Assembly: GCA_000349905.1 (NCBI GenBank)
Contig: KB722755.1
Coordinates: 492,542 to 556,541 of the forward strand
Direction of reading: 5' to 3'
From: Volvariella volvacea V23
Taxonomy: Eukaryota; Basidiomycota; Agaricomycetes; Agaricales; Pluteaceae
Length of the DNA stretch: 64,000 nt
Part shown: positions 55,801-64,000 of the stretch, in pieces
How the letters are laid out: each line of letters opens with the position of its first letter
Numbering within the stretch: the first letter of the stretch is position 1
Program-made: the position numbers and the translations under genes
The notes under the pieces: model-generated
The model's database searches: none
Told to the model about the DNA's origin: nothing
What the model saw: only the letters and a program-made list of their open reading frames with translations

Positions 55801-58800
55801 GTTGCCCGCTCCACATCACTGGCAGAGGACTTCACGCCTGAGTTTCGGTGGGAGATTGATTGAATGGCCAGCTCACATCAGCCAAAACGACTGGCCGGAC
55901 CTACCAGACAAGCCGTTCACTTCAACAGCCATCCCTGTCTGCAGCCATAATTTTCTGGAACTCTAAGGATTTAATCTGCGTACTTCGAATCAAGGTGCAT
56001 CGTCGTAGATCAGTTCATTCAAATGCTCGCCTTGAAGCCATCTAAAGCTCATTCTAGACCCACCTGGACCCTTATCCCTGTCTACATCAATGATTGGATC
56101 CTGGCTTCCTAACTAGCGCTAAAGCCCACTCATCCACCACGACTTGGTCGACCATCGATTGAAAGGTGCGCAGACTCCAATCGTCGGGCCCCCATCCTCT
56201 CTCATTCTCCCCCCGACGATCAATCATATCCTTCCCGGGAATTTCCCGCAACTGTAACATATTACACCCACTCCAGTGCTGTGCCGCACAAAATCATTAA
56301 TGAAATTGTTATCCACCTGTTGTGTCGTGATTATGATTTCATGCCTCGCCTCACTCAGCATTCCACACCTCACCTCACCGCACCTCCTAGCTTCTAATTA
56401 ATGTTTACGATACAAAGCGAGGAGATAATGATTTCAGATTATGATGGAGCATGTGCGTGTCTTTGCATGTCCAACATGATGTACGAGATCCACACTTAAA
56501 TCGCTGTTTGAGGCGTGCCAGCCTGATTGCGGTGTGGTAAGGCTGTAGATGCGTGCATTTATTGTCTTGGCCTCCCTCTGCCGCTTTCAGCTATCGCGTG
56601 CGCAATGCTGTCGATGTCTGCCATCTATGTACCAAGGGTCCAAGCTTTGCAGGGTTAGGCGCAGGCACACGATCCTAAATCGTCGGTCCCACTCTCTATC
56701 TATCACAGCAGAGTCCATGCTGTTCCATCCTAGACTCTGCGCACACGGACTTTTCGACTGCGTGGCTGAGGCGCGGCTTGATGGGCGCGCAGGATGCTGT
56801 TCGTAAACGTGAAAGGCTACAACCACGTACATAGCTTGCCGACGCCACCTTTGCAACCCAGAAATGGCAACGATTATCCGGGTACATAGACATACTGGAG
56901 CTAATGTATTGACTGGGGGGGTGGCTGGCCGACGAGATGTCGGGCTATACGATTAGACGTTCGTCTCAAGGGATGATAGATATGGTTATGTATTTACGAT
57001 CGATGCAGTTACCTGCGATGTATTGAACAGCTGCTGGATATGCTCCCGTGCTTCCTGATTGACAACCTGGAGGTTTTCGGGTCCATTCATGCCTTCTTTA
57101 GTCGTTCAACTTGGCAGTGACTCCGAGCTTCCCTCTTGACATTTCTCAGAACGGTCGAGAGCGGCAGCATCGCACGCATTACCTACCACTCCGTTCATTA
57201 AATTTGAAATTGCTGGCATTTCCTGCTGTGTCCAATCGTTCAAATGTAGAATATCCATTGATGCAATTAGATTCGTTGCGAACCTCCAAAGTCAGGTTCA
57301 TGAAACATACTTCCGCCATGCAAGCGTAGACACACACCAGCCCTCATCCATCCCATTCGTTGATCTACCCGTCCGACCACCCATCCACCTCATCCTGCAC
57401 ACAACCCCCACGGATGTTTCATCTGAAATGGACTCGCACACCTCCCAACCCTTTCATTCCCATCTCAACTTGAAACTTCCTGATTTCGGGATCACCCAAG
57501 CGACGCTACCATAGCTCCAACACGTTTGCAAGCCCAAGTGGATGCCTGCATTCGCACATAGGCTTTCATACCTTCAGCCGTTACCATAATCGTACCCCCT
57601 TTTGAGCCTTCTCATGACAATCAGTATTACACGGAGAGTTCGCTGACCTTGAAAATAACCCTGATCTCCCTGTTCTGTATGCCGTTCCTCCCCACGACAA
57701 GTACCAAGCACCCAGATCAATCCCGTCCTTGTCGTATAATCATAGTTTCACAACTAGGCGTGATTAAAAGTCCAGCACGCACCGTCATGTCGGTAGATGC
57801 TCTCGAATCGATGGCTGGCGGATGAATGCATCATTCATGCCTTCATACTCGCTAGCAGACAGTCCGACCCTGAGGGTCTTGTGCAGTGTGCATGGGGTAG
57901 AATAGGACTTGGGTTTGACTCCGAACATCAAACGACGGGAGGGCGAAGGGTAAACGGCTTTAGCAACGCAGTGGAGCACGATACCTGGTTCCCGGAGGTA
58001 CGTGGCACGACGGCGATGCAGGACAAGGAGGCCATCAGCACGATGTGGCAGACGGAAGGCGAATATATGCCGTGATGATAGGGGAATTTGACAGAGAAGA
58101 CAGAGAAGATGTGAGTCTCAAAGAGGTCGCTCGGGATATTGGCCCACCGGAGAGATTACTCCCCCAAGAACAATCAGCGGATACGATGTGAACATCAAGA
58201 AATTCGAAGTGAATTTACGGAATCTACTTTCCATATTTGTTCAGCGCTTACGACGGTGAGCACCAGGAAATGCTCTGGAGATACTCACGTTGATAAAGAA
58301 TGGTTTTTTTAGCATATTAAACCTTGCACTTTCTCCATTTCCTGTTATCACTTTAATGAATGATTCGTGTGAAAATCAGGAGATAAGGATGTCGATAACG
58401 GAATCAGCGCCCATCTGCCTACACTCTACCATCCACCTCGGGAAATGTAAAAGACAAATTGATGAGGAAGGTGTGCTGCACGTCTACTTGAGATTAAACC
58501 ACATGACAGGGTGAAGAAAATTTCGACAAGGGAAGCGAGGGGTTGGGAGAACCCTAGAGTGCGCATTGCATGACGTAGAAAGGTAGACCTTCTTCGCTAA
58601 GTGGCCCAGTGAATCAGGGAGCACTTCACAGCTCAGGGACACGTCTGGGAGAGTCAAAGGGTTGACAGGGGGTTGATGATAACCGTGGGCAGTGAAAGCA
58701 CATTCGTCAGCTCGAAATGAAGATGAGAAGAACGTACAGGTGCTGTACCCCAGAGAATCGTAGAATTGGATCGACGGAGTGGAGTTGTATTCGTCAACCT

Positions 58801-59406
58801 GGACCCCACAGCCCCCATCGCAGGCACACTGCTGTTGCCAGACCGGCGTGAACTAGCATCCTCACCTATAGTTCGCTCAAAGGTTGCGAAAGCCAAAGGG
58901 CACGAGAAGCGACCCTGGTTCCGCCGTTAACCTATGCCTTATGCTTTATGATCCATAGCAAGGCCATGAAGCCTAATAGCCAGCGTGAACGAGGGTAGTC
59001 AAGACTGCACCGACGATGCCGATGGTGTTCGTTCCTTCGCTCGAAGAGTGCATGAAGGAATACGCAAAGCGGTACCTCGAGTGGCAGGTGTGCAGCACCT
59101 ACCTCAGGACACAAACAGGTAAACGTACCGTGCTATTCAGTCGAATAGCCCGCTGCCGGTCGGGAGAACCCTAGATGTCGATAAGACGTTTAGAGTCCAG
59201 CGAGGTGCTGATACATCATCCACTTGAAACACGAATGGCCCCCCGGTAGCAATTGGCGCCATTTAAAATACCAAGGAATCCAATCAGTGCCATAACCTGA
59301 ACTCAAATGAAGGGGTGAGAGAATAGCTTACTCAGGCAGCATGTAGGGTGCATGTCTTGTGAATCTGGGACAATAAATGGCGGAGACGCAAGCGATGGTT
59401 CTCAAT
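52887..59406. other. gene-poor 6.5 kb, including upstream region of the GATA gene
   Basis: About 52887-55000 is the presumed long upstream region of the GATA gene, with many GATA motifs. Beyond this no gene could be built. Exon-like pieces exist without a consistent gene model. On the plus strand, a frame ending at the TAA at 58929 reads FVNLDPTAPIAGTLLLPDRR and then ...KRPWFRR. Another at 57964-58191 reads KEVARDIGPPERLLPQEQ. On the minus strand, a stretch starting at the ATG at 57090 reads MNGPENLQVVNQEAREHIQQ, followed by a GT donor. These may be parts of intron-rich genes I failed to assemble. Confidence 0.4.
54673..54785. promoter_or_regulatory. GATA-site cluster upstream of the GATA regulator gene
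   Basis: Four GATA cores lie within 37 bases: GATAAG at 54673, TTATC at 54680, CTTATC at 54692 and GATAAG at 54704; the last two form an inverted pair six bases apart. ATCAGATAA at 54777-54785 again matches the iron-type ATCWGATAA consensus. The cluster is about 1.8 kb upstream of the start codon, so assignment to that gene is tentative. Confidence 0.4.
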
Positions 59407-59913
59407 TCAGAGCTGTAAACTTGGTGCATCCGAGGTAAATGCCATGAGGCAGGTGGCGATGCTGTTTAAGCTACGCCGGGTCAGACGTTGGAGCTGACCG
59501 GCAAGGTTGTTTTTTGGGCACTGCATCCTCCCGGAATTTGAGCACGAACCACATTTTGAAACGACAACTAGCAAATCTGCCTTGAAGTGAAGGGATGCTG
59601 TTAAGATAACGAGGGCTAGCGTGAGGCGTCGCGGAGATAATTGTAGTAGGCTCTCCACTACCCGCTGCATCGGAGCACTGACAAATGCGTGGTAAATTAC
59701 GCAGCGTGCGGCGATCGTTTCAACTACAAGATGAGATGATGTGTACATATACGGCCGGCGCCGCAATGAGGAGTGCCGTTTGAACGGTGAGATAACTGCA
59801 TGAAGGGAAGAAGAGCGATCAAAAGTGCAAGACACGGCCGAGGACCGGTCATCAACTCCTAACGAATCAAATTCTATAGCTGTTGCTTCGCCATTAGGGG
59901 GTGCAGAAGCCAT
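59407..59913 (-). CDS. possible small hypothetical protein
   Basis: An uninterrupted frame of 168 residues from MASAPPNGEATAIEF, the longest in this gene-poor region. It has one hydrophobic stretch (LTLALVILTASLHF) and a Cys-bearing segment (CGSCSNSGRMQC). No family recognised and no homolog nearby. Codon use is unremarkable, so this may be a chance ORF. An in-frame start 11 codons further upstream (59946) is possible. Confidence 0.25.
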   Translation of the reverse strand: MASAPPNGEATAIEFDSLGVDDRSSAVSCTFDRSSSLHAVISPFKRHSSLRRRPYMYTSSHLVVETIAARCVIYHAFVSAPMQRVVESLLQLSPRRLTLALVILTASLHFKADLLVVVSKCGSCSNSGRMQCPKNNLAGQLQRLTRRSLNSIATCLMAFTSDAPSLQL

Positions 59914-60453
59914 AGTAAATATCAGATAACGCACAGGCACGTTCACTTCTCATCAAGAAAGCGAGTGAAAGTGACATCCCATCAATCTAGCCTGGGCAGC
60001 ACAGATGATGTAAAACGTCGTATGTGTCCATGCACCACGATAATCTGCGGATCATAAGAATGAACCTCAATTGCTGAGCAAAAGGCTAGGTGTACAGAGC
60101 AAGGCGTGAGCATGGGACTGATGAGGAGAGCGACAGGTTGGTGTGGCTAAAGGGTGTTGATGTGCATAGACGCGAGATTAATGCCATTAGCTTATAATAA
60201 AGATAATCACCCATAATCGCGGCCGGGAGATCCGAATACTGACGTAGGCAATCCCAAGGAGAGTAATGGTGTACGCTTGAAGGGGTTGATCGGAGTGTAC
60301 ATCTCACGGAGGAAGTAAATCATAGAGGAATGCATGTCATATACCATGTTTTGTGATGCAAAAGCAGCGCGAGAGTGTATATAGGACGATGGGTAGGTTC
60401 CCAATAGCACATAGACCATGAATACAGGGGCGGAGGAATGTGGTTGTAGGGTC

Positions 60454-61192
60454 TTATGCCTCGGTGGTTTTCTTGACCCTCTTCTTCGCGACCGTGTTCT
60501 CACTGAAGGTCCGATGCCAATTAATGCATATCCTTATGTTCCTTAGCTGCGGAATACGCACCGGAACCCATTCTTGAATCGTCTGGAAACGTGCTTTAGG
60601 TACTTCATCCTGCCAGTACCAGTTGTCTTTCGGCGCTTGGCCTTTTGTCCCCACTCATACGATCGCAACTTAGCCGAAGGATATCCGCATTGACCACAGG
60701 CTGAAAGGGGCATTACGTATCTGAAGGATGTGGGGTACTGATTGACGACCTACTCTTGTGTTGCCTGTGGAAGGCGCGGTTTCCGCAGCGTCGGCAGAGG
60801 GTATGGGTCTTTGTGTGTCTCTTACTGCGAATTTTCGTAAGACATCATCCGGAAAGCGCATTGAAAGTAGATACTCACCCAAAGGACGATGTACCTAAAG
60901 TGGTTCAAGGAACGCAAACGCGATTGAGTACAACAGAAAGCGATCCGACTGCGACAAACCTTTCGTCTAGAGAGAATAAATCCAATTAGTAACGGCATTC
61001 ACAGACAGGAATGGTCGCCGAGTGCTGCCCAGGACGCTGAACAGTTTGCCATCACACCCCCCCCAGCTGATCCAAGTCCATCCATATCCAAAGCTCCGCA
61101 TCCACCCCATCCAAACCGCTTTCCCCACTTCTTTCTCGACAAATCGCAGCAAACGGAACGCCTGGCCAGCAGCAGCGACATGAACTCACCAT
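60454..61192 (-). CDS. RPL37: 60S ribosomal protein eL37
   Basis: Component of the large ribosomal subunit. Six exons on the minus strand: 61190-61192 (the ATG alone), 60960-60966 (7 nt), 60879-60894 (16 nt), 60754-60824, 60562-60700 and 60454-60502. Splicing gives [20 protein letters not shown] and continues as a typical eL37. It has the zinc-binding pairs CRRC and CGQC, the [18 protein letters not shown] segment, and [20 protein letters not shown]. It ends with a lysine-rich tail ([10 protein letters not shown]). Length is about 95 residues, normal for the family (85-97). All junctions are in phase with GT-AG ends. Intron 1 (223 nt) follows directly after the start codon, a common arrangement for fungal ribosomal protein genes. 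The divergent neighbour is the small peptide gene. Confidence 0.95.
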
Positions 61193-61522
61193 GGCGGCGG
61201 TGTCTTGAGGATTTTCGTGCGGGTCGGTGCGCTGAGCGGAGGTGTGGCTTCGTTGGGTGGTTGGGGGTGAGTGTGGGAAATTTCTCGGTCGGGCCGCTGA
61301 TATCCGGTGAATGCTCCATTTTTAGTGATCGGCCGGTTTCCTGCACTCCCATCTTGGCCGAGTAAAGCGCCGACGAAACACCCTGGCTCTTGTTCTGCAT
61401 TTGCCAGTGCTCTTAAGGTTGCCACTCCTGCAATGTCATCTGCGGCATCGAAGGGCACACGAGGCGTCAACCAGAACAAGGACGCTATGTAGCTGTATAT
61501 CGCCGAGCAACCACCTTAGGCC

Positions 61523-61529
61523 TATATAA
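61523..61529 (+). promoter_or_regulatory. TATA box of the small peptide gene
   Basis: TATATAA about 100 bases before the ATG at 61628, the usual distance for a strong TATA-driven fungal gene. Confidence 0.55.
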
Positions 61530-61627
61530 CAATGCCTACTTGAAGCTCCAACAGACCAACAAACCCACTACAGGACTTTCCTGCCTTCTGTTGCTACTCT
61601 AACTCGCGCATATTAAATATCTACATC

Positions 61628-61886
61628 ATGCGAGTTTCCAGCTTCTTCGTCTCCTTGATCGCCCTCGGTATGTTCTCAATTTGCGCCTGAAATGATTGGT
61701 ACTAACGCCTCGCTCTAGTTGTCGTCGCCCAGGCCAACGCAGTACCTGTTACTGTTGATACTGCAGATAAATCCTCTGGTGTACGTAGCTGAATTGCTCA
61801 AATTTCTGATTTGGAGGATGCTGACATTGCTTCAGGTATCTGAACATATTCGCAGATACGGAAATATGAGATTCGGTCGCGTCTGA
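61628..61886 (+). CDS. secreted 50-residue peptide precursor with RFamide-like end
   Basis: Three exons: 61628-61667, 61719-61780 and 61836-61886. The introns have GTATGT/CTCTAG and GTACGT/TTCAG ends, and ACTAAC branch sequence lies in the first. The protein starts MRVSSFFVSLIALVVVAQAN, a clear signal peptide likely cut after ANA. A short linker of about 14 residues (VPVTVDTADKSSG and onward) follows. It ends SEHIRRYGNMRFGRV. RR is a Kex2-type processing site. The remaining YGNMRFGRV resembles an animal FMRFamide-type precursor end, RF-Gly-Arg, although fungi are not known to amidate peptides in this way. It has no CAAX box, so it is not a basidiomycete lipopeptide pheromone. A TATA box lies 100 bases upstream. 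The gene model rests on splice signals and the signal peptide; function is unknown. Confidence 0.65.
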
Positions 61887-63036
61887 GCACCTCATCTCAT
61901 CATCCATCGTTTCGCTTCTTGAAGTACACGCCGCTCCTTTAGTCTTGATATTTGTATTTTTAACCGCTGTGCGGCAAGGGTGCTTTGATTTCTATATTAA
62001 CTCCTCTGTAATACGGACTAGTCAATATGTAGCCAATATACTTCTTTTTTATATTATCTAGTCCGCGGCTGATCCCAAGTTTAACCCCATCCCGAACTCG
62101 ACTCTCATATCCGACAAAGTTAGCCTCATAACAAGGGAACAAAGAACCCCATTTCAAGTAGTGTTCCTAAAATGATCGTGAGGGTCATGATCACGAAGAA
62201 GTATAAGGACAATGTCAATGACGTATGCGCATCCATAATGCCTTTGTTCTGCGTAAAGTTCGAGATATCGCCTGAGCCTTGAGCTCCACACATTGTGCCT
62301 GCCTGGTGACTCATGATTAATCGCCTTTACTGCCGCTCAAAGTCGCACAACCCCCGTCCCGCAGCCTTCCTCTCCACATGTAACCCACTCACAATGAAAA
62401 AATGCAGTGCCTGCTCACATGTTGTTCATTGTATTTTCCTTGTGCAAAATTACGGCAGTTAAGGGTTAAGAGTCATCTACAAAGGCCCGGATTACTGAGG
62501 CAAGTCGACAAGGTGGGCAAAAATGCACTCCCAATTCGGAACAACGATACCCTGCATGTCAAGTAGATTCACTGATTAGCCTCAAACTATGCAACGGTAC
62601 TCGGTATTCCCTGACTGTGGCTATGACGAATAAAGTATCGAGGGAAGCACAACGCCAAATCGCCTACTCAACCCCTTGTCAACGAAGTCAACTACACAAT
62701 GGCGTTGAATAGTAGGCAAGGTAGGCCACCTCCTCATCCATTCTGGGCAAGCGTTGCAGTTACCTATACCCGTATCTCTCTATTCCTCGTACTGAGTATG
62801 AAGTCTGCAATTGCTCATTGGTGCAAGGCTTTGAAAGCTGGAACAGTGGTCAGATGCCCTTTCGACTTGCCTATTTGCATTCGTGATCCGTAGACTTATT
62901 TCTTGTTGGAGGTGAGCGCAGTTCTGGACCACGAAATGAATGAAATAAGGACTACCTAAGGTGTGAGACGCAGGAATGTATATCTTAGGTGCAAATTGGG
63001 AAGGTTGACCTGAGAAAGCGCCATGGAATTTGCGCT
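61887..63036. other. gene-free stretch
   Basis: 3' flanks of the peptide gene and of the F-box relic. A 62-codon minus-strand frame (62126-62314) contains one hydrophobic helix (LYFFVIMTLTIILGTLL), but nothing else supports it. No RNA gene recognised. Confidence 0.5.
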
Positions 63037-64000
63037 CTAGTAATACGAAAACTCAAAATCATGAAATGGGTATCGTTTGTCCCCGTGTATCAATTCTTCT
63101 CTCACTTCCCAATTCGCAATACCCTCAGCATTTGACACTCGAGCTTCTAAAGCCTTCAATGCGCATCGCCTGACACTACATTGGCGACTAATACGCTTCA
63201 TCTCTCCGTCGACATCAGCCTCAACTGGTCTTGACCAGGTAACTTGGAACCGCTCAAGCCTAGGGAACCGCGCTGCGTAATCGACCAAATGTTGAAATGT
63301 TGCTACATTGAGTACCCAGCTCATTGGAGTTATCACTCCAAGATCTCTAAGTCGATGAAATGACGAAGGTGGGGGCCAAGTTGCTGGGTCGATCGCCATA
63401 GGTTCCCGGTCTTGGTCATTTAGTCGAGACGAAATGATGAATGAGGTGAGTGATGGTGCATGTTTGGGTAGGATAAACTTCGCAAGCCAGTTAGGGGATG
63501 GTAAGATGCGAGCGGGAAAGGTGTGGAATTCGAGATTGCAATCCTCCAAGCCATCGTGGGAGGCTAAATATTCCAATAAGGCTTAAGAGATCCCGTAACC
63601 AACATGAATCTTTGAAAGTCGCGCGCCAGAGCTCTGAAGCGTCCGCCACAATGGGTCAAGATTCGGAATGGACTCGAGAGGGGCACGGTTGTGTTCAATA
63701 GTAAGATGTCGAAGACTTTTTAGGTTTGGGAGATTCGGGGATAGTGAGGATGGGTGTGCCGTGTTGGAAGTAAAACCCGGAAACACACCTGCAATGAAAA
63801 GTGATTCGATGGTTGACATCTTACGCTCAGGGGGGAATAGCTCTTCGAGTTCGCAAAGCGGGGGTGAGTGGCGCAGAAAAAGTGAAATAGAGCGAAGGTC
63901 CGAGCTGTTAAGAACAAGGCTGCCAAGTAATGACTTGAAATTGGGCATCGAATCGTCGCCATAAGAAGTGTAGGCGTTGATCGAGAGTTTCTGAAGTGCT
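63037..64000 (-). pseudogene. F-box/LRR-like paralogue, in-frame stop, cut by window edge
   Basis: Homologous along its whole visible length to the C-terminal half of the gene at 47163-48773 (LRSISLFLRHSPPLCELEELFP, LPNLKSLRHLTIEH, LSKIHVGYGIS, ALLEYL). The frame is open from the window end to a TAA at about 63580, where the paralogue has a Glu codon (YGISEALMEYL). The same frame resumes at once and runs to the stop at 63037. A single G-to-T type change (GAA to TAA) would account for it; a sequencing error is the alternative. The F-box itself lies beyond the window. Confidence 0.75.

Noticed and set aside
57500..58400. STE3-type pheromone receptor fragments on the minus strand
   Set aside because: One hydrophobic piece (SNFLMFTSYPLIVLGGVIS) suggested it, but no other receptor landmarks could be placed in order.
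60967..61189. C/D snoRNA in eL37 intron 1
   Set aside because: Only a weak GTGATGG and no convincing D box with terminal stem.
61628..61886. Mating pheromone precursor
   Set aside because: Basidiomycete pheromone precursors end in a CAAX farnesylation motif and lack a signal peptide; this one has a signal peptide and ends FGRV.

Overview
The window is nuclear DNA of a filamentous fungus, most likely a basidiomycete of the Agaricomycetes type. Most genes are cut by many short introns (about 45-110 nt, GTRNGT...YAG). The gene families fit: expanded F-box/LRR-like proteins, a two-finger GATA iron regulator of the Urbs1/SreA type, a fungal TMEM16 scramblase, Mep2-type ammonium permeases, a calpain, and a DUF3435 tyrosine-recombinase-like protein. 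The species cannot be told from the sequence. There is one run of 100 N (1461-1560).

Layout. 0-3.2 kb: a DUF3435 (Starship-captain-like) gene, inactivated by an LTR-type insertion (TG...CA ends, 5-bp target duplication) and by a frameshift in its C-terminal zinc fingers. 3.2-5.3 kb: gene-free, with a GACCAGTC minisatellite. 5.3-11.1 kb: an endonuclease/exonuclease/phosphatase (TDP2-like) gene, a spliced gene of unknown function with an internal duplication, a three-copy tandem repeat, and a multi-TM protein gene with an in-frame TGA. 12.8-19.9 kb: four tandem F-box paralogues in A-B-B-A order; the first has lost its C-terminus. 20.2-30.5 kb, all minus strand: a TMEM16/anoctamin scramblase and two ammonium permease paralogues. 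32.1-36.1 kb: a seven-exon methyltransferase gene with a very long disordered N-terminus. 37.4-41.3 kb: two membrane protein genes (a 4-TM protein and a rhodopsin/Pth11-like 7-TM protein). 44.1-46.9 kb: a calpain with an acidic tail. 47.2-48.8 kb: an intronless F-box/LRR-like gene of a second family. 50.0-52.9 kb: the GATA iron regulator. 53-59.4 kb: gene-poor. 60.5-61.2 kb: ribosomal protein eL37, built from micro-exons. 61.6-61.9 kb: a 50-residue secreted peptide precursor whose end resembles an RFamide neuropeptide. 63.0-64.0 kb: a broken relative of the 47-kb F-box gene.

How the genes fit together. No metabolic cluster is visible. The shared themes are nutrient sensing and uptake (ammonium permeases, iron-type GATA factor), membrane and signalling proteins, and a high load of duplicated or decaying genes. 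Four genes carry lesions. Some of these could be assembly errors, and that is noted in each entry.

The strongest leads for something new are the RFamide-like peptide gene (61628-61886), the LTR-disrupted captain-like recombinase (60-3234), and the clustered GATA sites inside an unusually long intron of the GATA regulator gene.
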